Assembly: GCF_034313845.1 (NCBI RefSeq) | Contig: NZ_JAVIWN010000003.1 | Direction: 5' to 3' (one strand) | Source of the DNA: Actimicrobium sp034313845 | GTDB taxonomy: Bacteria > Pseudomonadota > Gammaproteobacteria > Burkholderiales > Burkholderiaceae_D | DNA: 64,000 nt | Shown: positions 24,184-33,901 of the stretch, in pieces | How positions within the stretch are numbered: position 1 is the first letter of the stretch | How the letters are laid out: every line of letters starts with the position of its first letter | Translations under genes and position numbers: made by a program | Notes under the pieces: generated by a model | What the model saw: the letters and a program-made list of their open reading frames with translations, nothing else | Database searches by the model: none | What the model was told of the DNA's origin: nothing

Positions 24184-26436
24184 TTACTTCCGCACGCAAT
24201 CCACGAAATAACCGCGCTTGCCATCGACTTCCCGCGTGACCAACCCATGCACATCGGTCTCGAAGCCGGGAAATTTCTCGTTGAAATCGCGCGCGAATTT
24301 CAGGTAGTCGACGATGGTCTTGTTGAACCGCTCACCCGGGATCAGCAGCGGAATGCCCGGTGGATACGGCGTCAGCAGGATCGACGTGACGCGGCCTTCG
24401 AGCTCGTCGATCGGGACCCGGTCGATTTCGCGGTGCGCCATCATCGCAAACGCATCCGATGGTTTCATGGCCGGTTGCATGTCCGACAGATACATCTCGG
24501 TGGTCAGGCGAGCGATGTCGTAAGCCTTGTAGAAGTCATGAATCTGCTGACACAAATCGCGCAGACCGATGCGCTCGTAGCGCGGATTGGCCGCGGCGAA
24601 TTCCGGCAGGATGCGCCACATCGGCTGGTTCTTGTCGTAGTCATCCTTGAACTGCTGCAACGCCGTCAGCAAGGTATTCCATCGACCTTTGGTGATGCCG
24701 ATCGTGAACATGATGAAGAACGAATACAGTCCGCATTTTTCGATGATCACGCCGTGCTCGGCCAGATACTTGGTGACGATCGAGGCCGGGATACCGGTCT
24801 CGCCGAACTTGCCGTCGAGCGACAGGCCCGGGTTGACGATGGTGGCCTTGATCGGGTCGAGCATGTTGAAGCCCGGCGCGAGGTTGCCGAAACCGTGCCA
24901 GTCATCTTCGGCACGGATCATCCAGTCGTCGCGCTCACCGATACCATCTTCCGAAAAGGTATCCGGTCCCCAGACCTGAAACCACCAGTCATGACCCCAT
25001 TCGAGGTCGATCTTTTTCATCGCGCGACGGAAGTCTAGCGCTTCGAGAATGCTTTCCTCGACCAGCGCCGTGCCGCCTGGCGCTTCCATCATTGCGGCCG
25101 CGACATCGAGTGACGCGATGATCGAATACTGCGGCGATGTCGAGGTATGCATCAGGTACGCCTCGTTGAACGCATCCTGATCGAGCTTCACGGTCTCGGA
25201 TTCGCGCACCAGGATTTGCGAGGCCTGTGACAGGCCGGCCAGCAACTTGTGCGTCGATTGGGTCGAAAAGATCATCGACTTCTTGGCACGCGGACGGTCC
25301 TTGCCGATTGCGTGCATGTCCTTGTAGAAGTCATGGAAAGTTGCGTGCGGCAACCATGCTTCATCGAAATGCAGCGTATCGATTTCGCCATCGAGCATGT
25401 GCTTGAGGGTTTCGACGTTGTAGATCACGCCGTCGTAAGTCGACTGGGTGATGGTCAGGATGCGCGGCTTCTTGTTTTTGGCTTCGCGGGCAAACGGATT
25501 GGCTTCGATCTTCTTGCGGATGTTTTCCATCGTGAATTCCGACAGCGGGATCGGGCCGATGATGCCGAGATGATTGCGGGTCGGCATCAGGAACACCGGG
25601 ATCGCGCCGGTCATGATGATCGCGTGCAGGATCGACTTGTGGCAATTGCGGTCGACCACAACGATGTCGCCCGGTGCGACCGTCGAATGCCAGACCATCT
25701 TGTTGCTGGTGCTGGTGCCGTTGGTGACAAAGTAGCAGTGGTCGGCATTGAAGATGCGCGCCGCATTGCGCTCGCTGGCGGCGACCGGGCCGGTATGGTC
25801 GAGCAACTGGCCGAGTTCTTCGACGGCGTTGCAGACGTCGGCACGCAGCATGTTTTCACCAAAAAATTGATGGAACATCTGGCCGATCGGCGACTTCAGG
25901 AAAGCCACGCCGCCGGAGTGGCCCGGGCAGTGCCACGAATACGAACCGTCGTTGGCGTAATGCACCAGCGCGCGGAAGAACGGTGGCGACAGACCATCCA
26001 GATATGACTTGGCTTCGCGGATGATGTGGCGCGCGACGAATTCCGGCGTGTCTTCAAACATGTGAATGAAGCCATGCAGTTCGCGCAGGATGTCGTTGGG
26101 GATATGGCGCGAGGTGCGGGTTTCGCCGTACAGGTAGATCGGGATATCGGCATTCTTGTGGCGGATTTCGGCGACAAATGCACGTAGTGGTTGCAGTGCA
26201 TGGTCGGTTTCTTCCGTCGAGCCGGCACCGAATTCTTCATCGTCGATCGACAGGATGAACGCCGAGGCACGTGATTGCTGCTGCGCGAACTGCGACAAGT
26301 CACCATAGCTGGTCACGCCGAGCACTTCCATGCCTTCTTTTTCCATGGCATCGGCAAGGGCGCGGATGCCCAGGCCGGAGGTGTTTTCAGAGCGGAAGTC
26401 CTCGTCGATGATGACGATAGGAAAGCGGAATTTCAT
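24184..26436 (-). CDS. Biodegradative Arg/Lys/Orn decarboxylase (PLP-dependent, AdiA-like)
   Basis: A 750-residue decarboxylase that removes CO2 from a basic amino acid while consuming a proton, the type used for acid tolerance or polyamine synthesis. An N-terminal wing domain (1-130, starting MKFRFPIVIIDEDF) is followed by the PLP fold. Visible are WHCPGHSGG (169-176), the PLP-binding Asp in HFDEAW, and the Schiff-base lysine Lys397 in STHKLLAGLSQ; the C-terminal specificity domain follows. Length matches AdiA and related enzymes (about 755). Arginine is favoured by length and by annotation habit in Burkholderiales, but substrate cannot be fixed from sequence alone. ATG 26436 has GGAGA five bases upstream. 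Relics of a second copy lie at 16.5, 19.5 and 20.9 kb. Confidence 0.92.
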   Translation of the reverse strand: MKFRFPIVIIDEDFRSENTSGLGIRALADAMEKEGMEVLGVTSYGDLSQFAQQQSRASAFILSIDDEEFGAGSTEETDHALQPLRAFVAEIRHKNADIPIYLYGETRTSRHIPNDILRELHGFIHMFEDTPEFVARHIIREAKSYLDGLSPPFFRALVHYANDGSYSWHCPGHSGGVAFLKSPIGQMFHQFFGENMLRADVCNAVEELGQLLDHTGPVAASERNAARIFNADHCYFVTNGTSTSNKMVWHSTVAPGDIVVVDRNCHKSILHAIIMTGAIPVFLMPTRNHLGIIGPIPLSEFTMENIRKKIEANPFAREAKNKKPRILTITQSTYDGVIYNVETLKHMLDGEIDTLHFDEAWLPHATFHDFYKDMHAIGKDRPRAKKSMIFSTQSTHKLLAGLSQASQILVRESETVKLDQDAFNEAYLMHTSTSPQYSIIASLDVAAAMMEAPGGTALVEESILEALDFRRAMKKIDLEWGHDWWFQVWGPDTFSEDGIGERDDWMIRAEDDWHGFGNLAPGFNMLDPIKATIVNPGLSLDGKFGETGIPASIVTKYLAEHGVIIEKCGLYSFFIMFTIGITKGRWNTLLTALQQFKDDYDKNQPMWRILPEFAAANPRYERIGLRDLCQQIHDFYKAYDIARLTTEMYLSDMQPAMKPSDAFAMMAHREIDRVPIDELEGRVTSILLTPYPPGIPLLIPGERFNKTIVDYLKFARDFNEKFPGFETDVHGLVTREVDGKRGYFVDCVRK

Positions 26437-26605
26437 GAGTTCTCCAGAGGCCATCCGGGCCACGCGGAAAGTGAGACACGCCGCAGATCGGGGCGCGCTG
26501 TAAATGGTGAAAATTCCGACAAAATACGGGAATGCGAATTCTCGCAGAAAAGTGGCGGCGGCGGGATGACCGTTACGTGACTTCCCGCCAGGCCGGAGCG
26601 CTGAT

Positions 26606-27190
26606 TCAGTGTGCCGCGCCCAGCAAATGCGGGAACCAGGCCAGTACACCCAGACCAAGCCCGATGGCCGCAATGCCGTAAGCAAGATACTGCATCCAGC
26701 GTCGGCGCGTCAGCAACGTGATCGCTGCCAGCGAAATGGCGATCTGTTCGGCTGTGGTCGCCAGCGCCCAGCGGTGATGTTCATGCATCTGCGCTTCGGA
26801 CTGATGGTTGAAATCCTGCGATGCGGCTTCGAGAGTTTCGGCGGCTTTTTTGATCTCTTCTTTTTCAGTTTTGTAGCGTGCCACGTCGGCTTTGTATTTG
26901 TCGATGTTCACACCCGGAAGGGTCATCGCCAGTTCGGCCAGATTTTGTTTGTTCGATTTGGCCTGGTAGTAATTCCACTGGTTGGCTGCTTCGGTTTTTT
27001 TGATGGCGGCGTCGTTCTTGAGCATCGCTGCATTGTTTTGCGTGGCACCGCCGAGATAGCCGAACAGCGCACCGACGGTCGCCAGGATCGCCGTCATGAC
27101 GGCGATGCGGCCGGAAAACTTATCGCCGTCGTGACCGGCGTGTTCGACTGCATGGTCATGCGGTCCGTGGACATGAAAACCTTCTGACAT
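26606..27190 (-). CDS. DUF4337 membrane protein
   Basis: A 194-residue protein of the DUF4337 family. The N terminus is His-rich (GFHVHGPHDHAVEHAGHDG). It is followed by a membrane helix (VMTAILATVGALFGYLGG), a soluble coiled-coil segment with NQWNYYQAKSNKQNL, and two C-terminal membrane helices. Function is unknown for the family; inner-membrane location is inferred. The start is two bases after the folA stop, so it is surely co-transcribed with folA. Confidence 0.88.
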   Translation of the reverse strand: MSEGFHVHGPHDHAVEHAGHDGDKFSGRIAVMTAILATVGALFGYLGGATQNNAAMLKNDAAIKKTEAANQWNYYQAKSNKQNLAELAMTLPGVNIDKYKADVARYKTEKEEIKKAAETLEAASQDFNHQSEAQMHEHHRWALATTAEQIAISLAAITLLTRRRWMQYLAYGIAAIGLGLGVLAWFPHLLGAAH

Positions 27191-27192
27191 GA

Positions 27193-27681
27193 TTAACCTT
27201 TCTGGCGTTGGTAAGTGACGAAAGCGAAATCGAATCCATTCGATGACGCGTGATGGGTGTCGCGCGCGGTTTCCTGCCACTGTGCCGGATCGACAGGCGG
27301 GAAGAACGCATCGCAATCAAAACGCTGGGCAATCTCGGTAACGATCAGACGGTCTGCCAGCGGCAGCGCCAGCCGGTAGATTTCTGCGCCACCGATGACG
27401 AACACGTCTGCCGCTTCCGGCAGCGCCAGTGCCGCCTGCAACGAGGTGACGGTCTCGACGCCTTCGTGCTGCCAGTCCGGGTTACGGCTGATGACAATAT
27501 TGCGCCGGTTTGGCAGCGGCCGGCCGATCGATTCAAAGGTCTTGCGGCCCATCAGGATCGGATGGCCCGTGGTCGTACGTTTGAAATGGGCCAGGTCCTC
27601 CGGCAATTTCCACGGCAGCGTATTGCGGATGCCAATACCACCGGCGTTGTCGGTGGCGACGATCAGGGTCAGAGTAGTCAT
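27193..27681 (-). CDS. folA: Dihydrofolate reductase
   Basis: A 162-residue NADPH-dependent enzyme that reduces dihydrofolate to tetrahydrofolate, replenishing the cofactor consumed by thymidylate synthase. Visible motifs: the N-terminal strand TLIVATDNAGGIGI with Met20-loop NTLPWKLPEDLAHFK, the NADPH-binding GRKTFESIGRPLPNR, and VIGGAEIYRLALPLADRL. The active-site acid is Glu in LPEDLAHFK. It heads a two-gene unit with DUF4337. thyA lies 2.7 kb away on the same strand, separated by a convergent lipoprotein gene. Confidence 0.97.
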   Translation of the reverse strand: MTTLTLIVATDNAGGIGIRNTLPWKLPEDLAHFKRTTTGHPILMGRKTFESIGRPLPNRRNIVISRNPDWQHEGVETVTSLQAALALPEAADVFVIGGAEIYRLALPLADRLIVTEIAQRFDCDAFFPPVDPAQWQETARDTHHASSNGFDFAFVTYQRQKG

Positions 27682-27997
27682 GTCAGGGTGTTCGGAAAGT
27701 CAGGTTGGTGAGGCTCGATGAGAGAGCTGTTGCATCAGCACGGCGGCCGGGTGGAGCCGGCCGACCGACGGATTATACCGGCGCACAAGGTCCGTGGCAG
27801 ACAAAGCATCCATGCGCAGAGGGTCAATAGTGGCGTGGTTTTTTGGGGGTGCTGTCGGGTTATCCCCACGCTTGTATTGCACGATTACAGCGATGGCAAA
27901 TAAAGGCTATCGGGCACGCAAAAAGCTACTAAAAAAATAATTTAAAAGCTACTTTCGGTGACGAATTTTATTTTTAACCTTACCGGGAGTTGTGGTC
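27682..27997. other. Divergent intergenic region of folA and the large lipoprotein gene
   Basis: About 316 bp. AT-rich from 27890 on, with a directly repeated AAAAGCTACT (27919-27928 and 27945-27954). It probably holds promoters for both genes, but no clear -35/-10 pair could be fixed by eye. Confidence 0.4.
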
Positions 27998-30229
27998 ATG
28001 AAAGTGCATTACTGGGTTATTTCTGTGATTGGCGCGGTGGTTCTATCGGCGTGCGGAGGGGGCGGCTCGGGTTCATCCGGCACGCCATCGGCAAGCTCGC
28101 CGGATGCGCCATCTCCGCCGATCGCTGGCGCACCGACCGGGCGCATTGCCGGTATCGTCGTCGCCAGCGACACCGGCCTGCCACTGGCCGGCGTGCAGTT
28201 CCAGGTTGCCAGCATCAATGGCACCAATGGCATCACCGCTGCCGACGGCAGCTTCAGTCAGGACGCGGTTGGCAGCGCCGACCGGCAAGTGGTTCGCTTC
28301 GTGCGTGACGGCTATGCCGATGCATTCGTCACTACCGCCGTGACGTCCGGCGCGACTGCCAGCATCACCGGCCGCATGGCACCGATCGCCGCCAGCGCCA
28401 CGTTCGACAACAGTATTGGCACGACCTTAACCGACACCAACAGTGCGGCCAGCGTCATCATCCCGCCATCCGGCGTCGTCGATGCCGCCACCGGCGCGGC
28501 ACCACAGGGGGCCATTACCATCAGGATCGCCACCATCAATCCCGCCACCAATCCGGCCAACATGCCGGGCGATTACACCTCCAGCACAGGGAGCACGATC
28601 GAGAGCTTCGGCGCGCTGTCGGTGCAACTGCGTGATGCTGGCGGCAAGCCACTCAACCTGGCGTCTGGCAAAAGCGCCACGATCCGCATTCCGCTGGCCA
28701 GTCGTTCCGGTCTGCCGCAGCAGACGATTGCGCTGTTCTATTTCAATGAGACGACGGGACTGTGGGTTGAGGAGGGCACGGCGACGCTGGCGGGGGTGGC
28801 ACCGAATCAGTATTACGAAGGGACCGTGACGCATTTTTCGACGTGGAATGCGGATAGGGTGGTCAATACGATCTTCGTCAATGGTTGTGTGTCGAGTTCG
28901 GGCAACCAGCCGCTGGATGGCATCATGGTGCGCAGTGTGGGGATCGATTATTCCGGCCTCGCTACGGCAAGGACTGACGCGCAAGGAAAATTTCGCGTGG
29001 CGATTCAGCGCAATGGGCAGGCCAGTATCAGTGCCGCTTTTCCGCGCAGTGCAACGGCTGCGACTGCCGGACCATCGGCGACCGACATCACCTTGCCAGC
29101 GTGCCTGACGCTGTCGCCCGCAGGCGAAAAGTTAGCGCCTGTTTTTCTTGCCCCCGTGGTGTCGACGGTTGCGCCTGCTGGTTCCCCGGTTGCTTTTTCT
29201 GCATTGATGGCGGGTGACGAGACCATGACCTACCAGTGGTTGCGTAACGGCAGCGTGATCGATGGTGCCACTCAGTCGATCTATCGGTTGCCGTCCGTAA
29301 CTCTGGCCGACAGTCAGTCGCAATTCACCGTCAAGGTGGCTAATGCGTCTGGATCGGTGATCAGCGAGACGGCAACACTGGCCGTCATCGATGCAGCACG
29401 CATTGCCGATCTTAACAACCTGCTCAATCTGTTGTATGCCGGATTCGATTTATCCCGCGTGACGAGCGCCCCGCTGAATCTGTTTGAAAGAAACGGAACG
29501 TGGCTCGCTCCGGCAGCTGTTTGCCGTACAGGTATCGCGTCCGGATTACTCAACGGCCGACCAATTCCGGCTGGTAGTGATGCCGCTGACCTCAATTATG
29601 TCGTCAGCGGAACCTTTGACAAGTGCATTACACAGGATGATCCGGACGTGGAGTTAAGTGGCTTCGCGAGCGCCAGTTATACGTCTAATGCGGAAGTCAC
29701 TTCGCTTGGTGTGACCTGGCATGCCGATAATGTTCGACGTATTTCACGTCAGGCAAGTACGGTGGTCGCTGACATCACTGGCAATGGCAGCGACAAGTCG
29801 GCATCGACGGTATCGCGCATGAATGGTCTGGAAACGTCCATCAACGTCAGTGCGCCGGAATCGGGTGCAACGCTGCTCAACAATCTCACCGGTGAGGTGA
29901 CGCGATTCGTTTCCGGCGACACGGTCCTCAGTTCAAAGGAGATCGTTGCAAACAAATTGGCGATGACGTCCATCGAGCAGCGCAGTCGTACGTTCACGAT
30001 TGCCGGCGTGCGCTACGTGGCGAACGGACTATTGTCGTTTCCAGTAGTGCTTGATAACCAGTTGCCCGAACCAGAGCGGTTGAAATTGCTCAGTAGCGCT
30101 CCGGCTTTATCAGGGCAGGTAAGTCTGACCCGCAACGGCTTTCAAATTGGTCGAATCTTTGCGACGTCAGAAGGCCTGTCGGCGGAAATTAACGGGGTTG
30201 TGAATCCGAAGTTCAACACCGCACCTTGA
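27998..30229 (+). CDS. Large lipoprotein with carboxypeptidase-regulatory-like and Ig-like domains
   Basis: 743 residues. The signal has lipobox LSAC followed by a Gly/Ser/Pro-rich tether (GGGGSGSSGTPSASSPDA). Residues about 45-120 resemble a carboxypeptidase regulatory-like beta-sandwich (GRIAGIVVASDTGLPLAGVQ). A ZU5-like stretch (ASVIIPPSGVVDAATGA) follows, then a second regulatory-like repeat and an Ig-like domain (YQWLRNGSVIDGATQSIYRL). The C-terminal 270 residues are not recognised. No catalytic motif was seen, so a surface-anchored adhesive or structural role is plausible. ATG 27998 follows GGGAG at a suitable distance. The gene separates folA from thyA. Confidence 0.8.
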   Translation: MKVHYWVISVIGAVVLSACGGGGSGSSGTPSASSPDAPSPPIAGAPTGRIAGIVVASDTGLPLAGVQFQVASINGTNGITAADGSFSQDAVGSADRQVVRFVRDGYADAFVTTAVTSGATASITGRMAPIAASATFDNSIGTTLTDTNSAASVIIPPSGVVDAATGAAPQGAITIRIATINPATNPANMPGDYTSSTGSTIESFGALSVQLRDAGGKPLNLASGKSATIRIPLASRSGLPQQTIALFYFNETTGLWVEEGTATLAGVAPNQYYEGTVTHFSTWNADRVVNTIFVNGCVSSSGNQPLDGIMVRSVGIDYSGLATARTDAQGKFRVAIQRNGQASISAAFPRSATAATAGPSATDITLPACLTLSPAGEKLAPVFLAPVVSTVAPAGSPVAFSALMAGDETMTYQWLRNGSVIDGATQSIYRLPSVTLADSQSQFTVKVANASGSVISETATLAVIDAARIADLNNLLNLLYAGFDLSRVTSAPLNLFERNGTWLAPAAVCRTGIASGLLNGRPIPAGSDAADLNYVVSGTFDKCITQDDPDVELSGFASASYTSNAEVTSLGVTWHADNVRRISRQASTVVADITGNGSDKSASTVSRMNGLETSINVSAPESGATLLNNLTGEVTRFVSGDTVLSSKEIVANKLAMTSIEQRSRTFTIAGVRYVANGLLSFPVVLDNQLPEPERLKLLSSAPALSGQVSLTRNGFQIGRIFATSEGLSAEINGVVNPKFNTAP

Positions 30230-30343
30230 TGTACGCGCGTACCCAAAGGGGATTGCCGCAATGCGCGACAACGGCTTTGTATGCCGGATTGCCACCGCAT
30301 CAGGTATCGTGACAACCGGGATTGAGCACATCGTTTGATCGAT

Positions 30344-30385
30344 AAAAAAAGGCACTTGCTGCAGTTGCGGCAGGTGCCTCTTTTG
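30344..30385. terminator. Bidirectional intrinsic terminator between the lipoprotein gene and thyA
   Basis: GGCACTTGCTGCA and TGCGGCAGGTGCC (with a few mismatches) form a stem flanked by A7 on the left and TCTTTT on the right. It can serve both the convergent plus-strand gene and thyA. Confidence 0.85.
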
Positions 30386-30411
30386 ACTTGTTCACGTCAC
30401 TTCACTTTATT

Positions 30412-31206
30412 TCACACCGCCACCGGTGCCTTGATATGCGCATCCGGCGTGTAGCCAGTGATCTCGAAATCCTCGAACCGGTAATCAAAAATCGATTCCG
30501 GTTTGCGCTTGATGACTAGCGTCGGCAACGCCTGCGGCGTGCGCGTCAACTGCAAATCGACTTGCTCCATGTGATTCGAGTACAGGTGGCAATCACCACC
30601 CGTCCAGACAAAATCGCCGACTTCCAGCCCGGCCTGCTGCGCCATCATGTGCGTGAGCAGCGCGTATGACGCAATGTTGAACGGCACGCCCAGAAAGATA
30701 TCTGCGCTGCGCTGGTACAGCTGGCAAGACAGCTTGCCGTCGGCTACATAAAACTGGAATAGCGCATGGCAGGGCGGCAGTTTCATGTTCGGGATATCGG
30801 CCACATTCCAGGCCGAGACAATCATCCGGCGCGAATCGGGATTGGTCTTGATCTGCTCCATGACTTGCGTGATCTGGTCGATGTGGCTGCCGTCCGGCGT
30901 TGGCCACGAGCGCCATTGATAGCCGTAGATCGGTCCGAGATTGCCGTCGGCATCGGCCCAGTCATCCCAGATCGAGACGCCGTTTTCTTTCAGGTAGGCG
31001 ATGTTGGTCGCGCCATTGAGAAACCAGATCAGTTCATGAAGGATGGATTTCAGATGCAGCTTTTTGGTGGTCAGCAGCGGAAAGCCGTCCTGCAGCGCAA
31101 AGCGCATCTGGTAGCCGAACACCGAGCGCGTGCCGGTGCCGGTGCGGTCGGTTTTTTCGGTGCCATGTTGCTGGACATGGCGCATGAAGTCGAGGTATTG
31201 GCGCAT
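30412..31206 (-). CDS. thyA: Thymidylate synthase
   Basis: A 264-residue enzyme converting dUMP and methylene-tetrahydrofolate to dTMP and dihydrofolate. It has the same length as E. coli ThyA. The catalytic cysteine is Cys146 in LPPCHALFQFY; other conserved pieces are RTGTGTRSVFG, QRSADIFLGVPFNIASYALL and GDCHLYSNH. ATG 31206 gives the canonical MRQYLDFMRHV start. The dihydrofolate it makes is recycled by FolA encoded at 27193. It lies 70 bp downstream of glpD on the same strand. Confidence 0.98.
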   Translation of the reverse strand: MRQYLDFMRHVQQHGTEKTDRTGTGTRSVFGYQMRFALQDGFPLLTTKKLHLKSILHELIWFLNGATNIAYLKENGVSIWDDWADADGNLGPIYGYQWRSWPTPDGSHIDQITQVMEQIKTNPDSRRMIVSAWNVADIPNMKLPPCHALFQFYVADGKLSCQLYQRSADIFLGVPFNIASYALLTHMMAQQAGLEVGDFVWTGGDCHLYSNHMEQVDLQLTRTPQALPTLVIKRKPESIFDYRFEDFEITGYTPDAHIKAPVAV

Positions 31207-31276
31207 CGGGGAAACCTGAAAAAAGGAGTGTCGATTGTAGCGCATCGACGTTGTGCACCCACCTGCCGCCACCGCC

Positions 31277-32842
31277 TCAGCGGGCGTCTGCGCCCGCCGT
31301 GCTGTTGTGCTGCGCTGCTATCCAGCTGTCGAGTTGCTCTGCCGTGTTGGCGGGCAGGTGCAATCCCAGCTTCGAGCGGCGCCACAAGATATCGGCCGCG
31401 CAGGTTGCCCATTCGTGTTGCATCAGGTAGATCACTTCGGCGGCATACAGACCGGCGGCGATTTCTTCGCCCAGGTCGGCAATAGCGGTTTTTTTTGCCA
31501 GCAGCAAATTGATGCGGGTACCGTAAGCGCGGGCATAACGCGCAACCAGTTTGGCTGGCAGCCACGCATATTTTTTCTGCAAGCCCTGCACGTACTGGTC
31601 GAACTCCAGGACCGCACGATTGGCAGGGATCGGGCCGTACAGGTCGCCGCCTGGCAGGCAGGCATTGGCCGTCCAGCTGGGCGTGTTGTTGCCGAGCGCC
31701 GGTGCGATCAAGTCCACCGCTTCTTCGGCAAGCTTGCGGAAGGTAGTGATCTTGCCGCCAAAAACCGAGAGCATCGGTGCGCCAACGGTATCGAATTCAA
31801 GCCGGTAATCGCGCGTCACTTCGGAGGCTGCTGCTGACGCATCGTCGACCAGCGGACGCACGCCCGAGTAAGACCAGACCACGTCGGCCGGCACAATCGG
31901 TACTTTAAAATACCGGCTGGTCAGCTCGCACAGATAGTCGATTTCAGGCTGTTCGATAGCGACGTGATTGGTGTCGCCGTGATACTCGAGGTCGGTGGTG
32001 CCGATCAGCGTGAAGTCGTCTTCATACGGGATCGCGAACACGATCCGGCCGTCCGGATGCTGAAAAATGTAGGCATGCGGATGGGTGAACAGGCGCTTGA
32101 CCACGATGTGGCTACCTTTGATCAGGCGTACGGTTTTGCCCGATGGCTGGTGCGCGGCATCTTTCAGAAAGTGCGCGGCCCAGGGTCCGGCGGCATTGAT
32201 GATGCCGCGAGCGTGGATGACGACGGTTTCGCCGACCTCATTGCGCAAGGTCACATCCCAGTGCTTGTCGTGACGTACCGCCGAGACGCACGTGGTGTGG
32301 GTATGAATCTGCGCGCCACGACTGGCCGCGTCGATCGCATTGAGTACCACCAGCCGCGCATCGTCGACCCACCCATCGGAATACATGAACCCGCGCGTGA
32401 AAGTAGATTTGAGTGGCGTGCCGGTCGGGTCGGTGCGCAGGTTCACGCCGGTCGAGCCGGGCAGCATTTCGCGGCGGGCGAGTTTGTCGTACAGGAACAG
32501 GCCCATGCGGATCATCCAGGCTGGGCGCTGCCCGCGATCATGCGGCATTACGAAGCGCAGCGGCCACATGATGTGCGGTGCCGAGCGCAACAGTACTTCG
32601 CGCTCGATTAGTGCCTTGCGCACCAGATTGAATTCGTACTGTTCGAGGTAGCGCAGACCACCGTGGATCAGCTTGGTCGAGGCCGACGAGGTGTGCGCGG
32701 CGAGGTCATCTTTTTCACAGAGCAGCACCGACAGCCCGCGGCCTGCCGCATCACGGGCGATGCCCGCGCCGTTGATGCCACCGCCTACCACCAGCAGATC
32801 GACCTCGAATATTGTGTCGACGTTTGATTGATTTTGGACCAT
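31277..32842 (-). CDS. glpD: Aerobic glycerol-3-phosphate dehydrogenase
   Basis: A 521-residue FAD-dependent, membrane-associated enzyme that oxidises sn-glycerol-3-phosphate to dihydroxyacetone phosphate and feeds electrons to quinone. The Rossmann FAD motif GGGINGAGIARDAAGRG is near the N terminus, followed by TSSASTKLIHGGLRYLE. The substrate-pocket strands GSHIVVKR and IFAIPYEDDFTLIGTTD and the C-terminal helical DAO_C domain (TCAADILWRRSKLGL) are present. The start ATG has GGAGG nine bases upstream. It diverges from glpR across 142 bp, the usual arrangement for repression by GlpR. Confidence 0.97.
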   Translation of the reverse strand: MVQNQSNVDTIFEVDLLVVGGGINGAGIARDAAGRGLSVLLCEKDDLAAHTSSASTKLIHGGLRYLEQYEFNLVRKALIEREVLLRSAPHIMWPLRFVMPHDRGQRPAWMIRMGLFLYDKLARREMLPGSTGVNLRTDPTGTPLKSTFTRGFMYSDGWVDDARLVVLNAIDAASRGAQIHTHTTCVSAVRHDKHWDVTLRNEVGETVVIHARGIINAAGPWAAHFLKDAAHQPSGKTVRLIKGSHIVVKRLFTHPHAYIFQHPDGRIVFAIPYEDDFTLIGTTDLEYHGDTNHVAIEQPEIDYLCELTSRYFKVPIVPADVVWSYSGVRPLVDDASAAASEVTRDYRLEFDTVGAPMLSVFGGKITTFRKLAEEAVDLIAPALGNNTPSWTANACLPGGDLYGPIPANRAVLEFDQYVQGLQKKYAWLPAKLVARYARAYGTRINLLLAKKTAIADLGEEIAAGLYAAEVIYLMQHEWATCAADILWRRSKLGLHLPANTAEQLDSWIAAQHNSTAGADAR

Positions 32843-32927
32843 CTTGTCTCGCCTCCGTGCGCAAAGTTAGTTATGATTCAGCGAACAAGATACGACAGAT
32901 ACCGAGCAGTAACCAACACTTATTTTG

Positions 32928-32960
32928 TTTATTTATTTTCGTTTGGATTCGTTTGGTGGC
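32928..32960. promoter_or_regulatory. Candidate GlpR operator region between glpD and glpR
   Basis: AT-rich divergent promoter region with two direct copies of TTCGTTTGG (about 32938-32946 and 32948-32956). The TTCG core recurs in known GlpR operators, which supports but does not prove the call. Confidence 0.35.
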
Positions 32961-32984
32961 AATTTTAGAATGTGGAGAATTTTG

Positions 32985-33746
32985 ATGACGCTCAATCCTC
33001 GTCAACGGCAATTGCTGGAAGTGGTCCGCAAGCGCGGCACGATTTCGGTAGAAGAGCTGGCGCAGCAACTCGACGTAACGCCGCAAACCGTGCGGCGCGA
33101 TGTCAAACAGATGGAGCTGGCACGCTTGCTGGCGCGTTATCACGGTGGTGTCGGTTTGCCCTCGTCGGTTGAGAACATCGACTACACCCAGCGCCAGATG
33201 CTCAACAGCGATGCCAAACAACGCATTGCCGCCGAAGTCGCGGCGCGTGTCCCTGCTGGCAGTTCGTTATTGATCAACATCGGCACGACGACGGAGGCCG
33301 TTGCCCGCGCATTGGTCCGTCACAAGGGGTTGCATGTAGTGACCAACAACCTCAATGTCGCCACCATCCTGTCGGACAATCCGGAGTGCGAAGTCATCGT
33401 CACCGGCGGGCTGGTACGCGGGCGTGATCGCGGCATCGTCGGCGAGGCGACCATCGATTTCATCCGTCAGTTCAAGGTCGACATCAGCATCATTGGGGTA
33501 TCGAGCATCGAAGCCGATGGCACGTTGCGTGATTTTGATTCACGCGAAGTCAAGGTGGCACAAGCGATCATCGAGCAGGCGCGCGAAGTCTGGCTGGTGG
33601 CCGATAGCGACAAGTTCGGTCGCCAGGCGCTGGTGCGCATGGCGCATCTGTCGCAGATCGACGTGCTGTTCACCGATGCCGCGCCGCCGGCCGAATTGAC
33701 TGCGGTGCTCAACGCGGCGCAGGTGACGGTGGTGGTGGCGCAGTGA
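32985..33746 (+). CDS. glpR: DeoR-family transcriptional repressor, GlpR
   Basis: A 253-residue regulator. The N-terminal DeoR winged helix (QRQLLEVVRKRGTISVEELA to TPQTVRRDVKQM) is followed by a sugar-phosphate-binding DeoRC domain with the phosphate loop INIGTTTEAVARAL, VTGGLVRGRDRGIVG and FDSREVKVAQAII. Glycerol-3-phosphate is the expected inducer by position next to glpD. ATG 32985 with GGAG seven bases upstream is preferred to an upstream in-frame ATG at 32925. It probably represses glpD and itself. Confidence 0.92.
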   Translation: MTLNPRQRQLLEVVRKRGTISVEELAQQLDVTPQTVRRDVKQMELARLLARYHGGVGLPSSVENIDYTQRQMLNSDAKQRIAAEVAARVPAGSSLLINIGTTTEAVARALVRHKGLHVVTNNLNVATILSDNPECEVIVTGGLVRGRDRGIVGEATIDFIRQFKVDISIIGVSSIEADGTLRDFDSREVKVAQAIIEQAREVWLVADSDKFGRQALVRMAHLSQIDVLFTDAAPPAELTAVLNAAQVTVVVAQ

Positions 33747-33901
33747 TGGTTTCCGATAGAACTGGCGCGGTACGAAATAGCGCTTGATGGTTACTTTAAG
33801 CAGCCTTGGCAGATGTGTGAGAGAGTAAGACATCGTTTAGAGCAATCCGAAAAACGGAATCATCTTGATTTTCTACTTCACTTTATCAAAGGAAATACAC
33901 C

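Noticed and set aside
24247..25038. 263-codon plus-strand frame antisense to the decarboxylase gene
   Set aside because: It mirrors the codon structure of the real gene in a high-GC region, as do similar long antisense frames at 3425-4465, 34737-36155, 52321-54093 and 61728-63467.
32843..32927. Small antisense RNA between glpD and glpR
   Set aside because: Only AT-rich promoter-like sequence is visible; no terminator or conserved structure.
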